From: Mongoliitalea lutea
Lineage (GTDB): Bacteria > Bacteroidota > Bacteroidia > Cytophagales > Cyclobacteriaceae
Direction: 5' to 3'
Length of the DNA stretch: 64,000 nt
Assembly: GCF_014652135.1 (NCBI RefSeq)
Contig: NZ_BMYF01000006.1
Location: 47,516-111,515, forward strand
The position numbers and the translations under genes were made by a program. A model generated the notes under the pieces. The model made no database searches, was not told the DNA's origin, and saw nothing but the letters and a program-made list of their open reading frames with translations. Shown here in pieces: positions 9,260-17,946 of the stretch. Every line of letters starts with the position of its first letter. The stretch's first letter is position 1.

Positions 9260-10387
9260 ATGAAATTTTGGATATTAGCTTTTTTATTGACTTTGATAAC
9301 TTTTGCTTGTTCTCAAAAAATGCAGACCGAGAAGAAGCTTGAAGCATCAGGAGTCACTCTTGCTTTTAGTATTGATGATAACACTCCTAATGTAAGTCTG
9401 GGTTTTTCGACTTTTCATGGGTTATTATTTAATATTCTTTGGCAGCGAAATGAAATCCAGATTTATGATATAGCTAATAGAGGCTTAGTCAAACGCCTGG
9501 CTTTTGAAAGTGAAGGTAATCAAGGAGTTGGGGATTTGTTTGGGATTCATGTCCATAGCTTGGATAGTATTTTTCTTTTTGGTCAAAGTGCTCCTATAAT
9601 TTATCTGACAGACACTAGCGGTATTGTCAAACAGCGGCTGAGATATGTCGCTCCAGAAGGATATTCAACTGCTTTTGTTCATCCATCTTACTTTTTATCT
9701 CCTCCCATTATTACGGGTGATGAATTACTGGTAAAAACGCACGTGAATGGGAATTATCGCGAATTTACCAACGAGCTCCTAAGTGAAAGTCATATGGTTT
9801 ATGCCATTAATCTGACCAATGGCAACGTTAGATTTGTAAATCATCGTTATCCCAATGATTATTTAGCAGATGGTTTGAAGCATTTTGAACCGAGCATGGC
9901 CAAAGGGAAGGATAAGATTGTTTATTCTTTATTTGGAGATCATCGGGTATTTTATGCGTCTTCATTTGAAGAAGAATTAAAATCAAAATATGCAGGGAGT
10001 CAGTATTTGGATGCACGGTTAAAACTATTTCCCTCAGGTGGTGAGCGATTGGAAACGATGCAGTATATGAATACGAGTTCTCGATATGATAACTTGGTTT
10101 ACGACCCATATAGAAATCTCTACTACAGATTTGCCTACCCAACACTGGATATTACTGACTTGAATGAAATCCAACGATTGAGAACCTCTCCAGGTCCTTT
10201 CGTAATCATGGTTTTAGATGATGAGTTGAATGTCCTTGGGGAAACTTTCTTTGAGGCAGGTAGATATATGCCAAATAATTTTTTTATCCACGAAGATGGA
10301 TTATACGTCTCCATCAATCATCCTGATAATCCTGAAAATGATGAGGATATGTTCAAGTTTGAATTGCTTAAAGTGATCGAGAAATGA
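9260..10387 (+). CDS. DUF4221-family lipoprotein
   Basis: Predicted outer-membrane or periplasmic lipoprotein of unknown function from a family typical of Bacteroidota. The ATG at 9260 is chosen over the upstream TTG (9221) because it starts the signal peptide directly, with a lipobox ending LITFAC at C17. The body of about 360 residues looks like a beta-propeller with short strand pairs. The C-terminal segment PFVIMVLDDELNVLGETFF, then DGLYVSINHPDNPENDEDMFKFELLKVIE, is the family hallmark. A decayed copy of the same C-terminus lies at 63162-63360 on the other strand. Single-gene unit followed by a hairpin. Confidence 0.85.
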   Translation: MKFWILAFLLTLITFACSQKMQTEKKLEASGVTLAFSIDDNTPNVSLGFSTFHGLLFNILWQRNEIQIYDIANRGLVKRLAFESEGNQGVGDLFGIHVHSLDSIFLFGQSAPIIYLTDTSGIVKQRLRYVAPEGYSTAFVHPSYFLSPPIITGDELLVKTHVNGNYREFTNELLSESHMVYAINLTNGNVRFVNHRYPNDYLADGLKHFEPSMAKGKDKIVYSLFGDHRVFYASSFEEELKSKYAGSQYLDARLKLFPSGGERLETMQYMNTSSRYDNLVYDPYRNLYYRFAYPTLDITDLNEIQRLRTSPGPFVIMVLDDELNVLGETFFEAGRYMPNNFFIHEDGLYVSINHPDNPENDEDMFKFELLKVIEK

Positions 10388-10415
10388 TTCGGTTTAGTTA
10401 TGGGGAAAAAATATA

Positions 10416-10452
10416 CCCCGAAATTGACTAAAAGCGTTCATTTCGGGGTTTT
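10416..10452. terminator. Hairpin between converging DUF4221 and pirin genes
   Basis: Arms CCCCGAAAT (10416-10424) and ATTTCGGGG (10440-10448) pair perfectly around a 15-base loop, and TTTTA follows on the plus strand. It most likely terminates the DUF4221 transcript and may also serve the pirin gene. Confidence 0.7.
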
Positions 10453-10488
10453 AGACTTGGAGATTATATGTGGAGGATCAGCTCTTGT

Positions 10489-11343
10489 TTAATCTTCCCA
10501 AGACCCAAATTTGCCTAATTGGTAATCTCTATAGGCTTCCATGATTTCTTGTTGGGTGTTCATGACAAATGGGCCTTGGGCGACCATCGGTTCGTTGAAA
10601 GGGATTGCATGCCCGAGTATGACGACTGCATCTTCTGTTGCCTCAAACTTGAGAAGTTCGCCATCGTTGTTGAATTCCACTAGATTTCTGAAAGGGATTT
10701 GCTCTCCCCACACGCTCACTTTACCTCTGACGATGTAGAAGAAGATATTTTCATTGCTAGGGATGGTTTTTTCAATGACAGCTCCTTTGGATAGATGAAT
10801 CGTACTCAAAAAGATTGGCGTCAATGTCTCGAACGAACCTTGCTGTCCATTCCATTCTCCAGCAATTAGTTGCACATGCGCATTTCCATCATTCAATTTA
10901 AAATGCGTGATTTCATCTTTTTGAAGTCCAATGTACCGAGGTTCAGTCATTTTGTATTTTGCTGGTAGATTGAGCCACAGTTGAAGAATTTCTAAGTCAC
11001 CTCCATTTTTCTTAAATTCACTGGAAGAAACTTCCGCATGGATCAAACCTCTTCCGGCCGTCATCCACTGAATTCCCCCAGCCTTTATAACTGATTCATG
11101 ACCACCTGAGTCTTTGTGCATAATGTCTCCTTCCAAAATAAAGGTGACTGTTTCCATTCCTCTATGTGGATGTGGACCAAATGGCAATCCATTGTTGTTT
11201 TTCGGATAGGTTTGGAATCCGTGATGGTTGAGGAAAATAAAGGGGTCTATCTGTCTCAGTCTTGGAGATGGCAGAGGATTATAGGTGATAAGATCCGCTA
11301 TCGGATGATAATCAGCTTTGTGTATATTTTTGATCGTTCTCAT
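10489..11343 (-). CDS. Pirin-family bicupin protein
   Basis: Cupin-fold protein of the pirin family; characterised members act as iron-dependent transcription cofactors or quercetin dioxygenases. The N-terminal cupin carries the metal-binding set: two histidines in PFGPHPHRGMETVT and the His/Glu pair in GRGLIHAEV. The C-terminal pirin domain (FFYIVRGKVSVWGEQI, VILGHAIPFNEPMVAQGPFVMN) is complete. I start at ATG 11343; the two preceding codons (TTG CTT) would only add Met-Leu. At 284 residues it is normal length. No obvious partner gene. The cellular role here is unknown. Confidence 0.92.
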   Translation of the reverse strand: MRTIKNIHKADYHPIADLITYNPLPSPRLRQIDPFIFLNHHGFQTYPKNNNGLPFGPHPHRGMETVTFILEGDIMHKDSGGHESVIKAGGIQWMTAGRGLIHAEVSSSEFKKNGGDLEILQLWLNLPAKYKMTEPRYIGLQKDEITHFKLNDGNAHVQLIAGEWNGQQGSFETLTPIFLSTIHLSKGAVIEKTIPSNENIFFYIVRGKVSVWGEQIPFRNLVEFNNDGELLKFEATEDAVVILGHAIPFNEPMVAQGPFVMNTQQEIMEAYRDYQLGKFGSWED

Positions 11344-11404
11344 AAGCAAATATGTGTATATACATGTAATAAGCTTATTTCACTAAAAATTGTTCCCAAG
11401 ACAT

Positions 11405-11431
11405 AAAAAAAGCCCGGCTGTTCCGGGCTTT
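11405..11431 (-). terminator. Rho-independent terminator of the acyl-ACP desaturase gene
   Basis: Read on the minus strand, AGCCCGG (11423-11429) pairs with CCGGGCT (11411-11417) around a five-base loop and is followed by seven T. It lies directly after the desaturase stop. Confidence 0.85.
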
Positions 11432-11436
11432 CAGTA

Positions 11437-12438
11437 TTATTTTAACCAAGCTAAGGAAACTTCCTCTGGGGCTTTCATGCGATCTGCGACTCGCATGTAT
11501 CGGTCGCTTAGATTTGCTAGGTAATCTTGGGCTTTTGCAGCCATACCATTCAATCCTGTGAGGTTTTCAATATCCCAAAGTTTGACCAAATGGTCGATAA
11601 TTTTGGCATAATCCCAACCCGTGTACACACCAATTTTTTGGGTAATGGCTGAGAATTGATCGAACAAACTAGGGTTGCTTCCACCTGTTCCCATCAAAAC
11701 CGCCGGCATGACGATTTGCTTGCGCATCATTTTTTCAAATGCCAGGATTGCTCCATTTGGATCAATTTCAAAAATCTGCGACATGAAGCTCTTGTAAGCT
11801 TTTTCATGTCTTGCTTCATCACCGGCTATGGTTTTACAAATTCTGGAGAGTACATCATCCCCAGCTTTATCGGCTAATTTACCGGTGTTTACATGGGAAA
11901 TTTTTGTAGCTCTTTCCTGGAAAGAAGTATAAATAATCGCCTGATAAGGATCTCCTTCGGAGCGCGGGTCAAAACCATTGTAAATCAATCGGTGGATCGT
12001 TTGCTCCACTTTTTTCATATCGCATCTACCGGAGAGGTAGAGATATTTATTGAGTAAGTCTCCATGCCTGTTTTCTTCAGCAGTCCAAGCTTTGGACCAT
12101 TTTACCCATCCGGAATTGCTCAAGAGCGAACCTTCCACATTGATCCCTTCCAATAAATTGAAATAGGTCTGATAACTTGGCAATGCTTCCTCGGTAATCA
12201 TATTTCCAACCAAGGAAGTAATCACTGTATCCGGGATATTGGCAGAGCGTTCTTGCAGCTTTTTAAGTTCATCGAAAGCGTCAGGCTGAGACATATCAGG
12301 CAGAAAATCGGTTGGCTGCCAACATTCCTCCGGATCAACCAATACATTTTCTACGGCATGATTGACAAAGCCATCAAGTTGAGAAATCACTTCTAGGTTT
12401 TTCTCTAACTCATAATTAATTTTTTCTACTTTACTCAT
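11437..12438 (-). CDS. Acyl-ACP desaturase (ferritin-like di-iron enzyme)
   Basis: Soluble stearoyl-ACP-desaturase-family enzyme that introduces a double bond into acyl chains carried on ACP. Di-iron ligand motifs are visible in order: MITEEALP, the EENRHGD motif (WTAEENRHGDLLNKYLYL), SFQERATKISH, and the DEARHE motif (IAGDEARHEKAYKSF). The ATG at 12438 is chosen, after an A-rich stretch, because the upstream TTG (12489) would add 17 residues unlike the family. That gives 333 residues, a usual length for bacterial members. The gene stands alone between divergent and convergent neighbours, with its own terminator. It probably contributes unsaturated fatty acids to membrane lipids. Confidence 0.92.
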   Translation of the reverse strand: MSKVEKINYELEKNLEVISQLDGFVNHAVENVLVDPEECWQPTDFLPDMSQPDAFDELKKLQERSANIPDTVITSLVGNMITEEALPSYQTYFNLLEGINVEGSLLSNSGWVKWSKAWTAEENRHGDLLNKYLYLSGRCDMKKVEQTIHRLIYNGFDPRSEGDPYQAIIYTSFQERATKISHVNTGKLADKAGDDVLSRICKTIAGDEARHEKAYKSFMSQIFEIDPNGAILAFEKMMRKQIVMPAVLMGTGGSNPSLFDQFSAITQKIGVYTGWDYAKIIDHLVKLWDIENLTGLNGMAAKAQDYLANLSDRYMRVADRMKAPEEVSLAWLK

Positions 12439-12697
12439 ATTCTTTTGTTTAGCCTCGTGTATTGATTCATTGAGCAAATCTCTAAACAAGGCTTTTTACC
12501 AATTATCTTATAAAATTACTAACAATACTTGAGAAAGGGTACTAAAAAACTTGATTTGTGATATGGGTTTCCATGAGTGCTTTAATTCGGATATGGTCGG
12601 TCCATCTAAATGACACTTTACCCATCAATCAAGCCGTTTATACAGAATGATAACGCAGAAATTCAGAATTTTATATTTTTAAATAAACTTATATGCT

Positions 12698-13936
12698 ATG
12701 AAAAAATATTTACTTCCGATTCTCGGTTTAGCTTTTCTTTGGTCTTGCGAGTCCAAAGTTGCCGAAGTTGATTACAGCGCCCTTAGTGACGAGGAGCGTC
12801 TGGAAGCTGCCAAAGCACTTGCCTTAGAAACCATCATCGTAGATGGGCACATGGATTTACCATTTCGTATGTACAATTTGGGTAACCATATGAATGGTCC
12901 TGTGTATGATTTTGTGACAAGGAGTACTGAAGGAAATATTGATTACCCTCGTGCCAAAGAAGGTGGTATGGATGCACCTTTTATGGCTATCTATATCCCC
13001 GCAGCTTATCAAACCCGTGGTGGAGCCAAGGATTTGGCAGATACCCTAATCATGATGGTAGAGCGCATGGTCAATACATGGCCTGATAAACTGGCACTTG
13101 CCCGTTCTCCTCAGGAAATTAAAGACAATTTCAGCAAAGGCCTGTTGTCTTTACCTATGGGTATCGAAAATGCAGCTGCTATCGAAGATGATCTTTCCAA
13201 TGTGGAGTATTTTTACAATAAAGGTATTCGGTACATGACGTTAACCCATGGTCGTGATAATTTGGTTGGAGATTCCTCGTATGACGACTCTGAGACCCAC
13301 GGTGGACTCAGTGAGTTTGGAAGAGATGTGGTGAAGGAAATGAACCGCCTAGGCATGATCATCGATGTTTCCCACATTACAGACAAGACTTTTTTTGATG
13401 TAGCGGAAGTGAGTACGGCTCCCATAGTGGCCACCCATAGTTCTGCAAGACATTTCACGCCTGGATTTGAGCGAAATGTGTCTGACGAAATCATTCAAAA
13501 GATTGCAGAAAAAAATGGAATGGTGATGATTACGTTTGGGGGAAGCTTTATCGACCAAGCGTATTCCGAAAAAAATGCAGCTAACCGAGCACATATTCAG
13601 GAATGGATGGCTGAAAATAACCTTACAAGAAGAGATGAACAAGCTCAGGCTTACATTGCTGCATATATGGAAGAAAATAAACCAATAGTCCATGTGTCTA
13701 AAGTGGTGGATCACATCGATCATGTGGTCAATTTGGTTGGTATTGATTATGTAGGCTTGGGTTCTGATTTTGACGGCGTGGGTGATACGCTGCCGGAGGG
13801 ATTAAAAGATGCCTCAATGTATCCGAATATCATTGCTGAACTGATGAAAAGAGGCTATAGCAAAGAAGATATCATTAAAATCTGCCATGGCAACTTCTTC
13901 CGTGTGTGGGAAGATGTCATTGCTGCTGCAAACTAA
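12698..13936 (+). CDS. Membrane dipeptidase (peptidase family M19), lipoprotein
   Basis: Zinc dipeptidase of the renal dipeptidase family, which cleaves dipeptides including D-amino-acid forms. Lipoprotein signal peptide ending FLWSC with the acylated Cys at C17. Metal-binding residues are present: H51 and D53 in DGHMD, the bridging glutamate in LPMGIENAAAI, and histidines in IIDVSHITD and VATHSSARH. The C-terminal motif DYVGLGSDFDGVG is also typical. The protein is full length at 412 residues. It converges with the sensor kinase gene, only 16 bases between the two stops. A periplasmic role in peptide scavenging or murein peptide recycling is inferred. Confidence 0.93.
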   Translation: MKKYLLPILGLAFLWSCESKVAEVDYSALSDEERLEAAKALALETIIVDGHMDLPFRMYNLGNHMNGPVYDFVTRSTEGNIDYPRAKEGGMDAPFMAIYIPAAYQTRGGAKDLADTLIMMVERMVNTWPDKLALARSPQEIKDNFSKGLLSLPMGIENAAAIEDDLSNVEYFYNKGIRYMTLTHGRDNLVGDSSYDDSETHGGLSEFGRDVVKEMNRLGMIIDVSHITDKTFFDVAEVSTAPIVATHSSARHFTPGFERNVSDEIIQKIAEKNGMVMITFGGSFIDQAYSEKNAANRAHIQEWMAENNLTRRDEQAQAYIAAYMEENKPIVHVSKVVDHIDHVVNLVGIDYVGLGSDFDGVGDTLPEGLKDASMYPNIIAELMKRGYSKEDIIKICHGNFFRVWEDVIAAAN

Positions 13937-13952
13937 AGCCTAACAGCTTCTC

Positions 13953-16900
13953 TTAGCTAAGCTGATTCAATTCCTTATCGATATTTTCTAAGATAAAATT
14001 GATCTCTTGGTTGAGAGAAGCTACTTTTTCTGTTGCTTCTTCCCCCAATTCAGTTACTTTTTCAACATTAGTTGCTAGTGTAGTAAGATTTGGTAAGTCC
14101 AAATTCAAGCCCAAACCTTTCAATGCATGCCCCGTTTGTTTTAAACGTTCCAAATTATTTTCTATTAAGTAGAGGGTAAGTTCGCTTTGAAGCTTGTTAA
14201 GATTCTTTTGGCTGACTTCTAACAATTCTTTAAAAAAATCTGGATCGGCTTCTCTAAATTCCTCATATCGTGAAAGCACTTGTTTACGTTGTATGGGTTT
14301 CTTATCGGATAAGTCTAAATATTTGTCAAGTACATTTTCAATATCTTCGATTAATACAGGTTTGCTCAAATAAGAATCCATGCCGATTGCAAGGCATTTT
14401 TCGAATTCACCTTTGACAGTACCCGCAGTTAAAGCTATGATAGGGACTCGGGATTCTTTGCCTTGTTCTAGAGCTCTAATTATAGCAGTAGCTTCATATC
14501 CACTCATTTCAGGCATTTGGATGTCCATGAAAATCAACGAAGGATTGTAAGCTTTGAATTGTTCAACTGCTTCTAGTCCATTTTTAGCCTCGAGTATTTT
14601 GGTATTTGGTATGAGGTTTTTGACTATAGTTTTTGCTAATAGCATGTTTACAGAGTTATCATCTACGAGCAAAATCTTTATTGCTTTTTTCTTGATAGTC
14701 CTTGATGGTGCTTCTACTTGTACTTGCTGCTGAGATCCAGCGATTTTTTCTAGTTCATTTGATTGCCAACTATTTTCTAGTTCCAATTCAAAAGAAAAAA
14801 CGCTTCCTTTGTTGAGTTCACTTTCAACAGAAAGCCTACTTTCCATTAATTTGAGTAACTTGTTGCAAATTGTAAGACCTAAGCCAGTCCCTCCGTATTT
14901 TCGAGTGGTAGAATTATCCTCTTGTGCAAAGGCCTCAAAGATCACCTGCTTTTTTTCTTCTGAAATACCAATACCAGTATCCTTTACGGCAAATTCAATT
15001 CTACTTTTATTGGTTAATTTGCCCTGATTGATTAATGTGATTTTTAGTTCAATTTCTCCTTCGGAAGTGAATTTGGCTGCATTACTTAAAAGATTAATGA
15101 GGATTTGTTTAACACGCATCACATCTGCAATCACAAATTCCGGAACTTGAGGGTCTACAGATAAAACTAAGTTTAGGTTTTTTTGGTCTGCTGTTGGAGA
15201 AATAACTTTTAAACTTTCATTTGCGATATCGTTGATGTTGCACGACAACAAACTTAGTTCCAGTTTGCCAGCTTCAATTTTTGAGAAATCTAAAATGTCA
15301 TTAATCAAATTAAGCAATAGCTTTCCTGACTGCATAATGGCATTTGAATACTCTTTTTGCTCTTTACTAAGTTTAGTTTTGGATAATAAGTCTGTAAATC
15401 CAATAACTCCATTTAAAGGTGTTCGTATTTCATGACTCATATTTGCCAAAAACTCAGATTTGGCAGTGGATGCTTCCCTGGCTTGTTCCATTGAGGCACG
15501 AAGACTTTCTTCCAGTTTTTTACGTTCTACAGCATTGGAAATGGAATCTGCGAAACTGATCAATAATGCTGTTTCTGCTTCACTCCATTCTCTTTCTTCT
15601 GAACAGTCATCAAATCCTACTAGACCCCAAAATTCTTTTCCAACAAAAACAGGAATAATAAGGATTGTCTTTATTCCTTGAAACTGTAAAAACTCACGTA
15701 AGGTATCTTCCTCGATTTTAGCTACGATAGAATAGAAAAACATGTTTTTTAGAAACTTTGAAAAAACATCTTGTCCAAAAATCTGTAGTGGAATATTTTG
15801 AAGATTTGGATTGTTTATCTCAGGGGGAACTCCATTAGCACTCCATTCGAATCGTTGGGAAATAAAATAGTCACCATCCTCACTTTTAAAACCTTCAAAT
15901 AAATAGGCTCTATCTACACCAGCTCCATCTCCCAATAACGTTATAGCTTTTTGAGTAGCAAATGTAAATTCTCGATTTGATAAAAGTTCTTTAGTCGCAA
16001 AAGCAATGGAAGTGAGCATTTTTTCACTTCTCAATAAACTCATGTTAAAACTTTGAAGCTTTTGTTCATTAGCTTTAATCCTTATTTCGGCAATTTTTTG
16101 TTCAGTGATGTTTCTGATATTCAGAAAAAAGTAATTGCTGGTTTTATGTTCATTATTATACACTTTAAATGAAACTTCAAAAAAAATATTGTTGGTTTGA
16201 TTACTTAATATAATATGCCCTGTTCGTTGATCGAGCAATTCTGGAAGGTCTTTCACTTCTTTTCCCAACTCTACTAGATTTTGAAAATTTTGAATTTGAA
16301 GAGTATTTAAATAAGCCTTAGCAGAAATGTTTATTGCAATCATATGTTTGTTTTGGTCGTAGATAATTACTCCTTCGCTGATATTCTGGAATATTGTTTT
16401 AAATGCTAGCGGTGGCGCTTTAAAAAATTGGTATTTGTAAAGAGCCCAAAAAATTATCAAGGCAGTAAAAGATAGTGCGAATGGAATCAAGTCCATATCA
16501 TATGGTGCAAATCCAGCGATTGCAATGATGTGTGCTGCCCAAGGAATGAGTGAGCCCAATAGTACCATCCAAATTCGATTTATGTAAACCTTTGGACTAG
16601 CATAAAGTGCTCTTACAAGAATTATATTACTAACGATAGTAAGAATTGAGTTATATACAGCGTAAATCCAATGTAGGATGCCTTGTTTAACATCAACTGC
16701 GAAAAACAACCCATTATCACTTCCCCAAATTTCTTGAAAAAAAAGGCCATGAGCTTCATTAGTCCACATCATGATTAAAAAAAACAAAGAAAAGCTGAAA
16801 AGTGGAATGGTTAAAATAGGTGTAATATACTTGGAGTTGTTTGTGTATTTAAGTATGAAAAGTAAGAGGAGAGGTGTTAGAAAAACTCCTGGTAAATATT

Positions 16901-17117
16901 CCAATTTAAATATAAAAATTAAAACTTCCTCTGAAATAGCCATTAGCTCAAAACCGTAAAGTAAACCATAAAAAAAGCATGTAATTAACAAGAAAGAAAA
17001 CTCCCTTTCTCCTTGTTTATTCTCAGATTTGATAGAAAGAATATACAGTGCTAAAAATAAAATACTTGTTGCAAATACCGGAATAGATAAAGGATTGAAT
17101 GCAAGTGTTTGATTCAT
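13953..17117 (-). CDS. Hybrid sensor histidine kinase: 7TM, PAS, GAF, HisKA, HATPase, REC, Hpt
   Basis: A complete phosphorelay in one 1054-residue membrane protein. An N-terminal seven-helix sensor module (about 8-232) resembles the histidine-kinase N-terminal 7TM domain. A PAS-like region (about 240-345) and a GAF-like domain (about 375-530) follow. The HisKA domain has H562 in FLANMSHEIRTPLNG; the ATPase has LINLLSNAAKF, DTGIGI and GGTGLGLTI. The receiver domain has acidic VDD (818-820), phospho-acceptor D865 in FMDIQMPEMSG and K919. The C-terminal Hpt domain has H997 in TGHALKGLGL. No separate regulator gene is adjacent, so the output partner is probably encoded elsewhere. The ligand sensed by the 7TM part is unknown. 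Confidence 0.93.
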   Translation of the reverse strand: MNQTLAFNPLSIPVFATSILFLALYILSIKSENKQGEREFSFLLITCFFYGLLYGFELMAISEEVLIFIFKLEYLPGVFLTPLLLLFILKYTNNSKYITPILTIPLFSFSLFFLIMMWTNEAHGLFFQEIWGSDNGLFFAVDVKQGILHWIYAVYNSILTIVSNIILVRALYASPKVYINRIWMVLLGSLIPWAAHIIAIAGFAPYDMDLIPFALSFTALIIFWALYKYQFFKAPPLAFKTIFQNISEGVIIYDQNKHMIAINISAKAYLNTLQIQNFQNLVELGKEVKDLPELLDQRTGHIILSNQTNNIFFEVSFKVYNNEHKTSNYFFLNIRNITEQKIAEIRIKANEQKLQSFNMSLLRSEKMLTSIAFATKELLSNREFTFATQKAITLLGDGAGVDRAYLFEGFKSEDGDYFISQRFEWSANGVPPEINNPNLQNIPLQIFGQDVFSKFLKNMFFYSIVAKIEEDTLREFLQFQGIKTILIIPVFVGKEFWGLVGFDDCSEEREWSEAETALLISFADSISNAVERKKLEESLRASMEQAREASTAKSEFLANMSHEIRTPLNGVIGFTDLLSKTKLSKEQKEYSNAIMQSGKLLLNLINDILDFSKIEAGKLELSLLSCNINDIANESLKVISPTADQKNLNLVLSVDPQVPEFVIADVMRVKQILINLLSNAAKFTSEGEIELKITLINQGKLTNKSRIEFAVKDTGIGISEEKKQVIFEAFAQEDNSTTRKYGGTGLGLTICNKLLKLMESRLSVESELNKGSVFSFELELENSWQSNELEKIAGSQQQVQVEAPSRTIKKKAIKILLVDDNSVNMLLAKTIVKNLIPNTKILEAKNGLEAVEQFKAYNPSLIFMDIQMPEMSGYEATAIIRALEQGKESRVPIIALTAGTVKGEFEKCLAIGMDSYLSKPVLIEDIENVLDKYLDLSDKKPIQRKQVLSRYEEFREADPDFFKELLEVSQKNLNKLQSELTLYLIENNLERLKQTGHALKGLGLNLDLPNLTTLATNVEKVTELGEEATEKVASLNQEINFILENIDKELNQLS

Positions 17118-17282
17118 AGCAGCAGAAGCGTAAATGATAAAGCCTAAATTATAAAAACCTTGTTATATTCTATCAAAAATAGTAATATTAGTCTTGAAAG
17201 AAGATGTGAACTGCAAGAATGTACATTATCTGGTGCTTTGATTTTCTTTTAGGAATATTTTACAACATAAATTATTGTATCT

Positions 17283-17777
17283 ATGAAACTTAGACTCTGT
17301 ATTTTGATATTTTCTTTAATTCTTATATGTCCAGTTGTTTCTGTCTTCGCACAAGAGTTAAGTAAAGAAGAATTAGCCGAACAAAAACGCTTAGATAAAG
17401 TGGAAAAGCAGCGGCTAGCACAATTAAAATCTGAGGAAAAAAAACTTCAAGCGGAACTTAAGCAGGAACAAGCAATTCTTAAAGCAGAGCAAAAAAGAGT
17501 GGCCAATCTTGAAAAAGCTCAAAAAAACCATGATAAATCCTTGACAGCAAAAGGGAAAGCAGAGTTAAAGCTTTCAAAGCAAAAACTTGCCTTAGAAAAA
17601 GCAATTCAAAAAGGGAAAAAGACAGATGCTGATTTGGCTAAAATGGAACTTAATATTAAAAAAACTGAGATAGCGGTTCAGCAAGCAGAAATGAACATCC
17701 AACGGTATCTTCGGGATATTGACCGCTTTATGACAGAAGAGGAAAAACAGCGCTTACGGCCAGCTGTAGATAATTGA
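17283..17777 (+). CDS. Secreted coiled-coil protein of unknown function
   Basis: A signal peptide (MKLRLCILIFSLILICPVVS, cleaved near VFAQ) is followed by about 130 residues of almost unbroken charged coiled coil, rich in Lys, Glu, Gln and Ala (for example KQRLAQLKSEEKKLQAELK). It ends in a short tail, MTEEEKQRLRPAVDN. No enzymatic motif. It is transcribed divergently from the sensor kinase with 165 bases between them, and a terminator follows. Periplasmic location is inferred from the signal peptide. I do not recognise a named family. Confidence 0.75.
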   Translation: MKLRLCILIFSLILICPVVSVFAQELSKEELAEQKRLDKVEKQRLAQLKSEEKKLQAELKQEQAILKAEQKRVANLEKAQKNHDKSLTAKGKAELKLSKQKLALEKAIQKGKKTDADLAKMELNIKKTEIAVQQAEMNIQRYLRDIDRFMTEEEKQRLRPAVDN

Positions 17778-17790
17778 AATTGAAAATGTC

Positions 17791-17818
17791 AAGGGCTGAA
17801 ATGAATCAGTCCTTTTTT
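17791..17818 (+). terminator. Rho-independent terminator after the coiled-coil gene
   Basis: AAGGGCTG (17791-17798) pairs with CAGTCCTT (17807-17814) with one G-T pair and an eight-base loop, followed by a six-T run. Confidence 0.75.
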
Positions 17819-17946
17819 ATGACAAAACGGCTTATTTTTCATGGTTTTCTCTGAAATTCATGACATTATTACAGGGTTTTTATCCTTATTGCCATTGGAA
17901 GATTTTTTGCGTAGGAGCTCATATAAGGTAAGTAACTACAACCATT